DNA of 64,000 nt from Ophioderma brevispina (lineage: Eukaryota > Echinodermata > Ophiuroidea > Amphilepidida > Ophiodermatidae). Within the stretch, counting starts at the first letter, position 1; each line of letters begins with the position of its first letter. A program made the position numbers and the translations under genes. Below the pieces are notes generated by a model. The model made no database searches. It was not told where the DNA came from and saw only the letters and a program-made list of their open reading frames with translations. The stretch lies in contig JAMKCH010088132.1 of the NCBI GenBank assembly GCA_023653785.1, positions 21,974-85,973 on the forward strand. The letters are read 5' to 3'. Below, one piece after another: positions 23,904 to 37,850 of this stretch.

Positions 23904-24303
23904 TTTCAGACTCTTTAACAGTCCTACTGGTCCCCCGTTTTAAGCTCTGTCAGTTCTTATTACTCCAGTGTTTAGTTTTCATATCATGGCAGAGTGGAAT
24001 ACAGGCAACTATACTCCATTTGCCTTACTCGAGTTAGTGACGCCAATGCATCAGACAGCCGTTTGTGTGTAAATTCGCACATCGACTTTATATGCGCACA
24101 TGTGCGTACGCCAGTGCTTTGAATCTCAGCTCGAATTTAGCACTGCGACGTCACCGACTCGAGGAAGGTAAAAGCACTATACCGCATTGGCAGGTGATAT
24201 TATCTCCATCCTTTGAAGATTTCTTCAAACAATCAAGACTATATTATATAGTTCCTTTATATTGTAAATAATTCCTGACAAACACATTGTTATGATTTGT
24301 ATT

Positions 24304-25657
24304 CCTTTAAAGTGATTTATTTGGTATGAATCTATCGGCACATATATAATGAAATATCCCTAAATAAACGTACCAGATGGTTTCATGGCCACTGGAGTAT
24401 TCCTTCCGAAAAAATCCAGATTTATTCCGACAAATGTACACAAGTGTACAGCAATCATGGAAGCTACCATGTTATTCCCTGTGGTATATTTACAATGCCA
24501 CATGAAATACCGAAACAGAAGCCAGCGAAAATATATCACGTGACTTCAGCAAGTTTGCCACAAGCCTCATCCTTGTGAACTTCGTTGAGCACACAAAGGA
24601 TAGGAGCGTAGTTCGTTTAGAATTTTTATTGCAAAAAAACTACACTTTTTTTAAAACCTCAGTGATTTGAGAAAAATGTAAAGAGGGGTGTTTTAGATAA
24701 CATTTTGTGATTAACAAAGGTTTTAGTTGGCCTTAACACTAACAATCCATGAAAACGTGGACATTTTAAAAGGGTCGCGTAATATTTATAGTTTTATCGC
24801 AGTCGCACTGTAACCACTGATCTCTATACAATGGATTGGCTACACAACAGTAATTGTATTCAGATTAATGGAGCAACGGGCAGACATCTTGGTCTCCCGA
24901 ACACAATAGCATTCCAGAGACACCTGTTTAACAGAAGTTGTATCCTGGGTGCACGTTTTAGGGACATGCCATCCCATACGCGCAAATACAATGAGCTCAG
25001 TGAATTGGCTTGATTCTGTAGTCTGTTATGTCGCTTATCCACATTTCAATGGGAACAATTTTGTATAAATGACCGGCTCTTAACCACCTGCTTGGGCTCT
25101 TTTTGGATGACCAATATGGCCATCAGTGTCTCAATTACGAAGCCCAGGTTTCCAATCCATTGTATAGAGATCAGTGTTCGAAACCCACTAATGCCTGGTT
25201 CAGCAATCTACGTACTTTTTAATGTACCGAGTAGCGCTTCTTGTATGATGAAGAGTTTTATTTTAAAAACTATATTTCTCAAGAATCCCAGGCTCATTTT
25301 ATAAAAATTAGGCACAAATGTATGCCCTTTTTGATAAATTTATATATTTTAAAGGGAAATGTTAATTTCAATGTTAAAAGTAAACGCGATAGTCTTTCAT
25401 ACAGGCCAGAACTCGACTAACCACCGATCATCTTTCAATTGGTGTGAAAGACTAAACATGGCTTGTGGCAAAACGATAGCGTAAATTATCAACATGGCGG
25501 CTTCATTAAATCGTCTACTGCTTCGAATGTTAAGCATGAAAATGGTGTTTTCTTCCCAAGGAATACTCAAATGACCATGAAAACCATCTGGTATGTCATA
25601 TTTAGGGATATTTCATTATATACGTGCCCATAGATTCATACCAATAAATCCCTTCAA
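24304..25657. mobile_element. Long-terminal-inverted-repeat element of about 1.35 kb
   Basis: The first 120 bases (GATTTATTTGGTATGAATCT, ATGAAATATCCCTAAAT, ACCAGATGGTTTCATGG, GAGTATTCCTT) recur inverted at 25540-25657. A second inverted pair lies inside: CTGATCTCTATACAATGGAT near 24818 against its inverse near 25155. No transposase was recognised. The GC content and CpG frequency are higher than in the flanks. The short ORF starting at ATGGCGGC (25495) lies within the right arm. Confidence 0.7.
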
Positions 25658-27597
25658 GGATTTCCTATGAAATGCACAGAAAGTAGAATGGATTACATTC
25701 ACATACCCTTTAAGGCACTATCAGTGATTTGCTAAATCAAAAAATTTAAAGAATCATAAAAAAATCACATATTTGCAACAGGCCAGTTATAATGCAGATA
25801 TTTCTGGTACCATCTGTTTTTAAAATTTATTACAAATTGAACACTTTTCTGCAGTGTCTCAAATTTACTGGGTATTCTTTTGTGAGTGAAGCATTATTGT
25901 ACATCTAGTTGCTAGTCCATATATAATCTCCATTCCCTATGGAAAATGTGTACTTGAATAACCCTGATTCCCATCTTCCACAGGGGATGTGTTCTTCAAA
26001 TAGAATAATCTCATCCGAGTGGTTTGAAATTATTTCTTGCCTGGAGAACCATGAACAGATATTAAGTTGGGGTATCATTTGCTAAGTTTGTTTCAAATTT
26101 CTATTTTGTGTAATTCAATTTACAGGAATTTTATTCAATTTTGTGAACAAGCAGGACACCCACTCTTTGGGCACAGGATGACAACTGAATGACTCCTTTG
26201 ATGACCTTTGATGGGGGGGGGGGTGACAAACAAACCTTGCACATATGCCCCATCACAATCTCAAATTTCAGCTAGACCCAGTAATGTACATCCAGGGGTG
26301 TATTGAGTCCCCATCACCCAAAATACACAGTTTTGAGCATTTCAGTTCAGTAGGTCATGTGATCCCACAAAAAGCATTTGTCTTAACACATACAATCCCT
26401 GAATTGCACTAATTTTGGCCCCACAAGCTGCTAGTACTTAGGGATTTTTTTTACACAATAATGAAATGTCTTGTGGTTCTTAAAGTTTCTTGGACAACTT
26501 TTATCTCAAGTAATGACATGTGTTAGTACAGTACAATATAGGCACATTGCAATGCATTGTGGGATTGATTCAAAAACACCCTCTGTGGTACATCAAAGCA
26601 CAGCAAAATGCAAAGTGGGCACAGACAAACACACAAAACATATTTTTTTTCTTAGTAAGAAGGCCCATTGACGTATTCAGCTTCATAACACAAACAAGCA
26701 ACTAATTATAATTCTAGATAGACATTTGCTAATTATAAAATTAAAAAAAAAACAGTATTAGTAGATAACTCAGACTGGTTAATGTAAAATTCAAAGTTGA
26801 GATCACTTTGTAAAAACAAAACAAACACAATTCCTAATACAATCTCCAAAACAGGGAATAAAAAAACGGTAATATTAGAAACAGGTTGATAAGAACAGAG
26901 CAACATGCAATTTCCTTAAACAACAAAATACGTGCTATTAAAAGCAGACCATAGTTAGGTCTATGAAGGATCTTTAGTCTGCTGACTGGCACAACCAGCC
27001 CATGTGACACTAGTTTGAAGAAAAAAGGGTTCATCATTCATGAAAGACTGTGGAATTAGCCAAGCACGAAAAGGATTGTACAGCTTTATTCAGTAAAAAA
27101 GCTTTGTCTAACTCATCAATATTTACCAAGGACACAAAAAAGAAAGGAGGATATAAACTTCTCTAAATTTGCACGTGTTGTAGAGCCCTACCGAGTAAAT
27201 TTACAGTTCATTGGACAAATTAGCAAAGAAAAGAAAAAAATGAAAAATAAATTTTGAAACGGCCTTATTGACCTACAGAAGTAGGCTTTCTCTAGCAAAT
27301 GACGAAAGATCAATAAATTATTTATAAAAGGATAGCAATTTTGGCTTATTCACTTCAGGTTGTGATAAATAGGCAAAGAGTAATCTAAATTATCACAAAA
27401 AGTTTTTTTAAAAAAATGATGGTGCATGTTTTCTGGAAACTGTCTTCTAAATTTTATCTTTACTCTTATATTTGCAAGTTCGAATCCCTCAGGAATGTTT
27501 TTCTACCCAAGACCTGTGCCTTAGGCTTGTTACCCTTGCTTTTCTGCACTCCTCATAATGGCAGAAATGAGGGTGTTTGTACAACAAATTATGCTCT

Positions 27598-27682
27598 TGG
27601 GCGGATTTGAACCATCGGTTGGTTTTCTTAAACTGTCACATTGAAGCCATGCCTTTCGCACTGAGCCTAGAGTAACCTACGA
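27598..27682 (-). mobile_element. tRNA-like SINE head
   Basis: On the minus strand GGCTCAGTGCGAAAGGCATG resembles an A box, followed about 45 bases later by the B-box-like GGTTCAAATCC. It is comparable in layout to the SINE at 20.2 kb. No clear tail was found. Confidence 0.35.
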
Positions 27683-29369
27683 CTACTCTATGCAATCTGT
27701 ACAGCTTAGGCTGATTAGAGGTTTGAAAGATGTTTTTGATCATTTTGCCAGTGTCTTATTTTCAGATAATACTTGCAAAGATTTTCAAGACCACTTACAG
27801 TACAAGGCTATGAGAGTAAATCCTAAGAAATTCAAATGGACAATTAAATATACTACTACTATTAGCTCCCCAACATTACATTTACAAGATGATGATGAAA
27901 ATAAAACTACAATTTTACCAAATATTTATCCTATAGCTGCCTTCTCAAATTCTGTTGTAAATTGTTCTCAGAAAATGAGGAGAAATTTATACCCTAGCAC
28001 GCCACACACCACCATCAGTGAACCACCTGGAATAAAATTGTCTTGCTTAGCACAGCATAGGATAGTCTAACCTTAAAGTAGGAATTTGAAAAGTTACTGT
28101 GATACAAAAATGGACTGAAAAATATCATCGGCCATCTACACAGACACTCTCTAAGGAAAAAAAGAAACTCTAGGCTTTTCTACAACTAATCCTCATTTCC
28201 CTCTCCATGTTCAGATGCTTAAAGCAAAAAAAAACTGTCCCACAACGCAATATTGAGCAAGCACATAACATAGCATTCGGCTACAAAATCAAATGGAGGA
28301 ATGTTCTGCACATGAATTATTAAGATTTGAATATCAAGACAGGAGTAAAATATTTTCTAAATTCCAGAGGATGTATGAATATGCAAGGCACCTTGGACCC
28401 CATCTGAATTTGGTACCATGCACATAACAGTATCCAGGTAGAAAGTTCGCGTATATTGAGAAATACTAGAACTTTCCCTTGTGGATGAGGACCATGAGGC
28501 ATTTGAGTACAGACTGTTACCACAGCGCAAGAGTTGAAGGGCATAGTGATAGAAGAGTGTAATAGGAGGCTGGGAGCTGGGATCATATTCCTTGAAAGGG
28601 AAAAAAAATGCAGATAGAGAATTATAATGTAAACAGAGGTAGGTTAGGAAAAGCCGGCCAGTAAGATGGCAGTAATAGTTAATGACATCACACATATGAG
28701 AAACAATGCACAGTGGATGGAACTGAAAATGCAGAATAGAATTTATGCATCAGCAAAAACAACGCATGGTTTTGAACCCACCGATCAAATCCAATTGGTG
28801 CGATTTTAAATTTGGAAATCTGGATTAGTCATGTCAATATCCTGTTGGACAAGAATAATGTTCCTGAATAAAACTGTCATCAGCAGTTTGAAGTTTTGAA
28901 TAGTTAACTTTTATCAGCAGTGGGTCAGGTCCATTTGTTTTTGTGTAATGCAATTTAATGTTAGTTGATTCATCATTTACCAACCCAACATAAAGGCAAA
29001 TCTTGATGAAACTAGTCAAATTTTAAGTATGTTGAGTCATCCTAAATACAAAGTCTTTCCATTTTGGTCAATCAGACCACATTCCTTTAAAAAAATTAAA
29101 ACAAAACAAATCATGCAATAGAGTATATTCCTGTCAAAAGACACAAAAAAGATATTCTAATTTAAAGAAATGTTACACAAAATATAATACAATTAATGCA
29201 TTACATGAGTCTTAATGAGTGATAACAATAACCAAACAGGATAACTCCCAATGCACACTTAACATTTAGGTGCTGTGGCATTCCAGGGATGGTGGTACTT
29301 TGCCTACAGAGTATTCAGAGTGGTTATAATTAATCAATGTTATTGACTCATTTCTCTATGTTTTAAAGC

Positions 29370-29697
29370 GGGTGTTACGATTTTTATCCATTATTTTCGA
29401 CTTGTATGAGAGACTGATGCTTGTGTACACTGACCACAAGTATAATTGGAAACATACTTATGGTTTTGATGCTAGCAGGCAGAATGAACAGTTACAATGC
29501 CCTGTTCACTACTGTGGTAATATTGACAGTTAGCCATTAAAAATGGCCAGTTTTGTCAGTATCTGGGGGAAACAATCGGATTTGAAAGCGAATTTCAGGC
29601 CAGCAATGAGAAAAAATACAGCCTTCATCTGATATCAAATTATACTACTTCCAGGGTAAATCGGGGGTCCCAAAGACGATCGAACAAGCACCTTTAA
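29370..29697. mobile_element. TTAA-type element, family C, partial copy 2
   Basis: The right end is GATCGAACAAGCACCTTTAA. The interior matches 9970-10245 in the same order and orientation. A third fragment of the same terminus (AACAAGCACCTTTAA) lies at 4745-4759. Confidence 0.5.
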
Positions 29698-30798
29698 TTG
29701 CCATCAGTATGATGAGTCTTTACAACAAGCCAATCAAATTAACAGGCCAAAATTAAGTTCAATTTGAAATGCATGTTAACATTCCTGGGCTATATTCTGT
29801 TTGAGCTAAAGTTTGGGGTGACACCACTGTGTGTGTAGTTTTCTTGCCTTATAGAGGGCATGACAACTCGGAATTGCAGCCTTATGCACGCGAAAACAAA
29901 AATGGCACAACCTCGAAAACGTCAAAACGTCACCAACGAAACAGAGTATAGTATTATCAAGTAGAGCAACAAGTGTATGATTGTTGTGTCCTCAGAAGAA
30001 AATGTTTAACCCACGGCCACTAACCACCAATTTTAGGTCATTTCACAGAGTTGTGATGTAATCAGCAAATCAGAGGCCAAGGTAAGAAAATCATGAGTGA
30101 ATATAGACATAAGTCAATTTGATTGGCAACTCAGAGCTAAGTTCATGGCACTATCATGTTTTATCATGTAATAAGTAATCAGAGATACTGTAAAAATAAG
30201 GTGTTAGACGACAGGGGTTAAGATTTGTGAATAGAATGGAGTTTAGTCCCAAAGGTTTTAGACGATCAATTTATAATTTTGCAAGAATTCCCAAAACAAT
30301 GCCACACAGAACAAGTGCATAGCACCTTCATTTGTCTACAATCCATAGGACAGCACAGCAACTGTGAGGTAGATGCCGAATAGTTGCATGTCCAATACAT
30401 TACTGTCCACGATATCCCCCCACACTTTTTGAGGGGCATTAGTAGCCCAGAGAGTGGTATTGTAGCGTAGACAGTCTCTGTGCACCCCAGCATACACCAA
30501 TAATAACCATGCGTACATTGCAAGCCCTATCTTGCAGCTATGCATCACAACTGGCTCAGTATGTACTGTTGCAGGGAGCTCCACAGTAGACAGGGGGTTA
30601 GCTGTGTGCGAATAAGTATGGCAATGAATAGACCAATGGAAAAAACCAACCACACAACTCTAAGCAGACTGTTGGTTTTACTTCACCAATTTGATCCCAA
30701 TTAAAAAAACAACACCAAACATCTGGCATTCTTATCATAACACAAGTCCACAACATCAACCACCCACTTGTTGCCCTAACTTCTATAAACATGCAATT

Positions 30799-31760
30799 AT
30801 ACCGTATTGACCCGATTATAGTCCCATGTTCGATTATAATTCCACCCCTAGTTTTAAGCGAAAATTTCGAAAACTCTAAAGATCCTTTTATTATCCCATG
30901 CCAAAAAATTGGCCTACACATGACTGCAAAATTTGTAAACTATAATTCTTTCTTCAACACAAATCTTTTAGCGTTATGCTTTTTTTCCAATACACTGTCA
31001 ACTGAATCACGAATATTCCATATTTCACCTTATATCCATCCTCAAGAATGTTTCTAATGCCATCTGGAATCTATAAAGTTTGTGAAAACATAACATTTAA
31101 AGGTATAGAAGCACAGCAAAGTGTCAGATTCAGCAGAAGACCATTTTCTTCTGGTTCAACAACTATCAGGCTTTCTAACGTCACTCAGACTTTATTCTAC
31201 AATATTTTTTTCACTCTTTTTCCCATATTTCAGTATGAAAATAATACAGGTCCATAAAAATTATTCAGTTTCATAAATTATCATAAATAAGTTTTTTGGT
31301 GGATTTGTTTTCTGAAACGAACAGAATATTTTGAACAAGTCCATGTGTAGGGTCAGAGGGCATCTAATGATGCACCAAAATCAAAATTGGCCGATGCGGC
31401 GGCCAAAAAACACTGATGGGCAAATTGGGTCAGTTTTCGCGACTATTTTGCTTCGTTTTTTTTTTTGTTAAAAAAATCACTAAAGTTAACATTCTAGTCA
31501 TGGTTGTTACATGACAAAAGATACATCTCTACGTCAGAATGAGGGTGAAAACTACGTATACGAAAAAAAACCTGTTGTCATTCACATTCAACATTCTTAG
31601 TCTTCAAAATTCGGAAGTCATGAGTGGTTGTATAGTGGTATGTGGCGAGTAGGCCACAACATTTCCGACGCCGCTTCGGGCACGATTCCGAGCATTTCCC
31701 ACCCCCAAATTTCAGTTTTCAGCTTCAAAAGGTTGGGACTATACTCGGGTCGTACTGTAA
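30799..31760. mobile_element. DNA transposon remnant with inverted ends ACCGTATTGACCCG
   Basis: The left end reads ACCGTATTGACCCGATTATA followed by GTCCC; the inverse at 31735-31760 reads GGGACTATACTCGGGTCGTACTGTA. Ends of this kind flank a widespread family of DNA transposons in animal genomes, recalled from memory. The 0.96-kb interior shows no intact transposase. Open stretches on either strand are short and were not recognised. Confidence 0.65.
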
Positions 31761-34700
31761 ATTAGCACAACACAACAAATCAAAATATGTCAGAATTCCT
31801 ACTTCTACATCACATCTACATTTTCCACATAGGACAGTCCGTCATCATTTATTTTTTTTTTGTGTCTTTTCTTTTTCATTGGAAAAACCCAACCATGCAA
31901 AGTGCAATTAACAGCAAAAACTAAGAATACATTAAGATGGCAAGCTGTCATGACGATTTACATTTTGTCAGCTACCCACAGTACATAGTTTATGCATAAG
32001 ACATGACAACATATTGTATCAATCACGGCAGAGTACACGCCTGGATAGACTGTTACTTTGTGAACAAAACTACATTGTTTGTATAGGGTGTCCAAAATTT
32101 TCTAAAATTGACCCATAAGGAAGATAGAGTAAATGCATTTAAATAGTATTATTTAGTGTCAGCTCTCACCTATCTTAATCTCTATATTTCTGATGAGACA
32201 TATTCAGAGTTTCCAGGAAATGTCCTAGCAAAGGTAACATCAAATTATTATTAACTATTTTTTTTTATTTTTCAGCCTTTTACCAGGTGATTTCTAAGAA
32301 TCTTTTATTTTCCAGATTGTTTGAGTTCAAAATCTCATTGGTAAAGGCTAAAAAAAATAGTGTAGCTTAGAGTTTTTACATTACGAGATTACATATTCAC
32401 TGTCAGGTGTGCATGATTGGCTTGTAAATCAATTTTTTTTGCAAATTAATAATGGAATTATTTCAAATGACATCTTTTAAATCTCATTTAAGATATTTTA
32501 TGCATTTTAAATTTTCTGGGATTACCTCGTGTGCCATAACTCAGTTTCCCTCTTATTTGTTGAAAAAATCATTGGTAGCTAAACTGGAGGTTGAGCCAAT
32601 TTGATTTCATTTCACATGTAGCCCTTCATAAATGAACTTCAGTGAAAAAGCACATAAATGAAAGTATAGCCAGCGCTCATATGCCCAAATAAGAGCCATT
32701 AGACAACTTTATAACCAAAGTAATCTGAACTGTGCAAGTGGATGGTTAAAAAGACATAGCATATTAACTTAAAAAACCTTTCTTGGAACAAAACTTGGAT
32801 ACATCTAAAATCATTTCGGTGCCCTGCGCCTTGAAAAGTGGGAATAGTAAATGTTTAATCGCTCTGATGGGGTAGAACGAAAAATATCCACTGAATCCAT
32901 TTTAATCTTCATCTGGAAACCTTGCGCTACTTTCAAGATGCAAAACCCTGTGCAACACAAGATTTTGACTAGCCTACCATATATCCAAGGATAATATTGG
33001 ATTGATTATGTTTCTACATCCTCTAACTTAGTTATTTGTGGGGAATGTTCAGAGCTCTTTGAATTCTCTGAGGTACCTGGGCAAACTCAAGCATTTTTTT
33101 GCTATTGATTATGGCATGTTGCCACAGACAATCAGGTTACCCAACTCAAGTTTCAATCCAGGACCAATTTCATCACTTAAATATGGTACATTCAGTGTCC
33201 ATACGCAGGATTTAATTTTGGGGAGGTGCGGGATTTCTAAAAAGTGGACTTTTTTGGTAAAGTGGACCTACCCCCCCCAAAAAACTGGTCCCTTTTTTTG
33301 AACTTTTGGGAACATTTCCTCAACCATAAAGTGGACTTTCTTATGAAAATTTCTCAAAACTTGGACTTTTTATCAAAAATTCAGCACAAGTGGACCTTTT
33401 GTGTAATGGGGGGGTTGTGCGGACTGCACCCCTACCCACGTATATCGAGGCCTTGGTAGGTTTCTTAATGCTTGTTTACGTATTTCATTGGTTCGCTAAC
33501 ATGGCGATAGAGATGATATCACCGGTACATCGCTTATTGATAAACGTGATACCCATACGCCTGCTCGGGGCCAATCAATGCGCATAGTAAACCATTTGGG
33601 CTGATCATTAAAAAGCTAGGGTAGTTCAATTGATAAAAATCTACCATAATTTAGTAGTATGTTTACAATACCTTCTTATTTTGAATGAAGGTGTCATAGA
33701 ATGAGAATAAGTATTGTTTTAGCCTCTGCCACATATTTATTGTTTTACTATCAACAGGGATGTCAGCCTCTTTTAGCGTAAACCTTCGGCTGCGCCTTGT
33801 TCTCCTTAAAAATGCTGCCGCATGTTGTAATATGACACGCAGAGTACAACGTCATAGACTAAAAACAATACCTTTATCTTAAAATTAAATTAACTATTGC
33901 ATTTCCAACCGTGTCTGACCTTTGCCATGTGTTGCCTTTTTAACCTCAGATTTGTTCTGTGCTCAGATCAGGACCCCAGTATTTTTACTGGAAGTGACAA
34001 ATTTTGTAACTGAAGAAAACTACAACTTTTTTTTCTCATTTACCCTGTGAAATCTACTAAGGGCTACGTAATGGCTAAAGGGCTAAAAAAATCAAGCAAA
34101 ATTTGGCATTCGGTAATTTTGTTATGGGCATGGATGTGCTAACATTAAAACCTGTCAATGGTTGGCTGACATCTGTGTATCAATGAGAAGGCAGTACTGT
34201 TTCTGTATACCAAAGAGCTTATCTATAATGAAGGAACAAAGTAATGCGCAGGGTCACAGTAGGGTTTAGATTTTCATACTGAATGTTTTGTTCTCTCCTA
34301 ACGGACCATGCTATGAACCAGTGTCTCACGTGCTTTGTATTGCAATATGAATATTGAACATCACTGGTACATGATTTATGCTTCAATAACCTGTTTCGCA
34401 GTTTTTAATTTGGCTGTTGGTAGGTCCTATTAAAAAATAGTGTTCCCCCGGAATGCATGTGTCCTCTGCCTTCGCTTTTTTGTGAAAGAACTCAAATGTC
34501 AACAATGGGGTCATCATCGAGTCACCTGTGTACCCCCATATGCGTCGTGAGCTAGTGTTCTTCTGACCGCGAAAATGAGGTTACTTGAGCAATTTGATAA
34601 AGAGACAATCATATTTTCATTTGGGGGAACACACGCCTGTACTACTACTTTGCCGTCAATGGGGAAACCTGTATTCCGTCTCATAAGTGTCACAAAATAT

Positions 34701-35229
34701 TTTAGGACTAGATTTGTTTCCTTTCCAAAGCTCACAAATTAACTTTAGAGCAATGTATGTAAATCTTGTAAAACATGTTTTGAGAATTGCACCAGTACCG
34801 TAATTGGTTACATACTTGAGAACAAGCTTGTATAGTTTGGTATGTTGTTGATTTTGAACTATATACAACTTAATATAAACACAAGACCATCCCACTTTTA
34901 AATTACTTTTTTCAACATCCCTTGAACAATATGGTGCTCAGTGGTATGATTCCCCTCCAATCATCAACACCACAACCTCAATTGATCATTGTTCACAATA
35001 AATCCTTTTATCTTCAACTCTCACCAATACCATTTGGTTCAAATCTGACAGCCAATCCCTGGTGTTGGAATGCATTAATTCCCATTCTTGGGATTCTCAT
35101 TTATAGGCCAAACTGTCCTCGGTTCAGAGTAAACCCCCTCCTAAAATCCCCATGAAAACAATTGACTGAAGAAAGGTAAGTGGGGGATACAAAGCTCTGT
35201 GAGGTCAGTATACTGGTAGCAGTACATAA
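31761..35229. other. Intronic, no gene recognised
   Basis: AT-rich intron sequence; only the diverged CGTACGCAGG element (33195-33452) stands out. Confidence 0.45.
33195..33452 (+). mobile_element. Diverged second copy of the CCAGG...CGTACGCAGG element
   Basis: It starts GTCCATACGCAGGATTTAAT and contains the same AAAGTGGACTTTTTTGG phrases and the C-rich block before the right end (ACCCACGTATATCGAGGCC). The ends are more decayed than in the 19.5-kb copy and no target duplication was seen. Confidence 0.75.
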
Positions 35230-37290
35230 CAGGGCTTCAACACTCTTGTTTGATGAGGCTTGAAGACAAGAACTCAAGCGCAGTATATGATGTCCTCACT
35301 TCAACAACCAACAAAGAAGTGGTATTGGAGATCCTACCAAGACGAAAGAAGAAGACACTGCCTTTGCCTCAAAAGTCAGCAAGCCAGAGAAAACTAAAGT
35401 CTGGCAGGCAAGAAGCAACGTATAAATCCACGCAGAAGCTGCCAGCAAGAAACTGTATGCTGGCTAAGTCTGCACTTGATGATGCTTACAATGTGGTGCT
35501 GGAGGAGCAGTGTTAAGTCCGCAAGCTGAAGCACTTGACGCCCTACATCTTTAAAACAACATGCTGCTGCCTGGGAGGCTTGGGGAGCTGACCCTAAGAA
35601 GGCCAGCCCACCTATAGAATCTAAGGTGAAATAACTGAAGAGTGCCTGACACATGTTTCAGCACTTAGTTTTCTCACTTGCAAGCCAGTCATAATAACAC
35701 TAACCTTATGAAACCTTCTTCATCACAAGATAGCAGACACCCTTCCATCCAGACTGGACCTTTCACTATAGAGGAGCTTCAGATCTTCCTGAAGAAACTG
35801 AACAACACCAGAACACCATGGTCCCGACACCATTCCTGCAGTAGTCCTGGAAGAAGCCACTATTCCATGAACAACCGTTAGAATTTTGTAACACCTACAT
35901 GGGAAACCAATCAGCTGCCTTATTCACATCATTCATTATTCCTCTACCAAAGAAAGCGAACCTCCAATAACCCCAAAACTACAGAGGAATCCACTGTCAC
36001 CACTGGCCTCTAAGATCTACAACTCCATGCTGCCACAGAATCACTCCATCACATAGATCCCATTCTCATCTCAGACGGAACCAGAACGGCTTCGCAAGGC
36101 AGATCAACACTACCACCTCCGTACTTGCCCTCAGAGAAGAGATAGACGAGTTGAGAATTTCCAGAGAAAAGCTCATTGTGTTTGTATATTTTTAAGAGGC
36201 TTTTGACAGTGGTAAACAGGGATGTAATGCTGCATATTCTCTATGGTCTCTTCTTCGCCAACTACGGTTGTCCCAGATGACAGAACTGTCAGGGCAATTG
36301 CAATCATGTAATGAAACCCATATAGTTTTGTGCAGATATGGATTGGCCCACAAAGGCGTTCCCGAACACTACTGGAATCCTCCAAGAGATACTCTTGCTC
36401 CCTATCTATTTGTAATCATGGTTGATAACCTCCGACCGAGTCTTGACATCATGACCGGACAAAAGTACCTCTCAACATCAACCCAAGCGTTCTAGATGTC
36501 AACCAAAGTAAGTATCTCACAGACCTTGAATATGCAGATGATTAGCTCGAACAGCTGATATGATATGTGGTGCACCAGATCTACTAACATCACTTGAGAA
36601 TGCTGCAAACGAAGTCGGCCTATATCTAAGTGCCAAGAAGACTGAATATTATGACTGTTCAATGCGGAAGATGATCACAACTACTGCACAACAGATGGTA
36701 GCCAACTCAAAGAGGTCAAGGACTTCCAATTATCTAGGGTTCCTATGTTGCCGACAGCAAGAAAAGACTTTCTGTACACGCAAAGGACAAGCTTGGAATG
36801 GCCTGCAATAAACTACACACTTATGGCAATCTGTAATCTCCCAATTCAACCAAAGCTGAATTCTTTAGAGCTGTGTAGAGGGTATCCTGTTATATGGATA
36901 TGAGAACTGGACCATGAAGAAAGAGCTACAGGATAGACGGGATGGCACCTACACCAAGCTTCTTATGGGTTGGCAGTACAAAACATATCCTGGCGGGCAC
37001 AAGACCAAAGCACAGATAGGCAATATGGAGATATCCCTCCAATTTCATCATCTGGTGCCCAACGCCGGGCACGATTTGCTGGTCACTGTTCATTGTGCAG
37101 TTGATCAAGACGTCTCAGACGTCACATGTTGGAAGTTACATATGCAAAAACAGGGGTCGTCGCCCCTTTAACACATTGAGGCGATTGCTCGAGACATCCA
37201 GCAGGATCCATCTTACATCCCAAATAATGACCACACAGGGACATTTGGTGCTACATGGTGAAAAGCATCTAGGCTGCGGCCGTAGTAGAT
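35230..37290 (+). pseudogene. Decayed non-LTR retrotransposon (LINE), reverse transcriptase part
   Basis: Fragments in different plus-strand frames follow the order of a LINE polymerase. A Lys-rich linker (35250-35516) is followed by FTIEELQIFLKKLNN (35759-35803) and a degenerate motif A around 36178-36212 ending EAFDS. DTLAPYLFVIMVDN lies at 36389-36430. An intact YADD catalytic box at 36531-36542 is followed at once by a stop. LENAANEVGLYLSAKKTEY lies at 36593-36649 and a C-terminal thumb-like region follows to about 37290. The NxxxTPW..D segment and motif A are damaged, and at least five frame changes are needed. Translations with DTLAPYLF and YADD point to an RTE/Jockey-like lineage, but the clade cannot be settled by eye. 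Confidence 0.82.
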
Positions 37291-37489
37291 AGTCCTAGAT
37301 TTCACGTCTATCCATAACGCTAAATGTGTTCAGTGGGGGACACACACATTGAGTAAAGATCCTATGCATTGGCGATGAGCGTAAAGGATCTCCATCGGTA
37401 TCGGACGGAGAAAATAGTATGCTGTTCAGGCACCATACCAATGGCAAATTGACTTGCATTTTGATGCCTTCCCTTATCTGTCTGGTGAT

Positions 37490-37850
37490 TTGGCCTAGTG
37501 TATTTGTCTATCCTTGCACAAGGTACTTGATTAAAGATCCTTCTTTGGTTGGGACACTTTGTTTCTCCCTTTTCCCCTTATAAAGGCACTGTGTACCCCT
37601 GTCTTGATTGGGACATTAAACAGTCTTCCATTTCCCTTGTATAAGGCACTTGATATTCCTTTTGTTGGGCACTTTTTGTTTCTGCACCTTCACTTAAGGC
37701 TTTTGATTATCCTTCCTTGGTTGTGACTTTGCCTAAGCAAAACTACCCCATGTCTAAGGCACTCAATTGTCTTCCTTTGTCTGGGGCATTACTGTCTACC
37801 CTTGCCTGGGACATTTGACTACCATCCCGTGGCTAGGACACTGGTTTGAT
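37490..37850 (+). repeat. Degenerate tandem repeat following the LINE relic
   Basis: Phrases of the type CCTT..TTGGTTGGGACA, TTGTTTCT.CC and TAAGGCACTTGATTATCCTT recur about every 60-70 bases with heavy divergence. No reading frame. Confidence 0.55.

Larger units (their letters stand above)
25658..30798. other. Intronic, no gene recognised
   Basis: It contains a TTAAGGCACTATCAGTGATT terminus at about 25711, a dispersed repeat near 26180 and the SINE head at 27598. The 126-residue open frame at 27690-28070 matches no family known to me. Confidence 0.45.

Noticed and set aside
25495..25575. Short ORF in a good start context (ATGGCGGCTTC...), 26 codons
   Set aside because: It falls in the right arm of the long-inverted-repeat element, and the mirrored arm lacks the frame.
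27690..28070. 126-residue plus-strand open frame
   Set aside because: No recognisable domain, and it lies next to a tRNA-like repeat. Treated as chance or decayed repeat.
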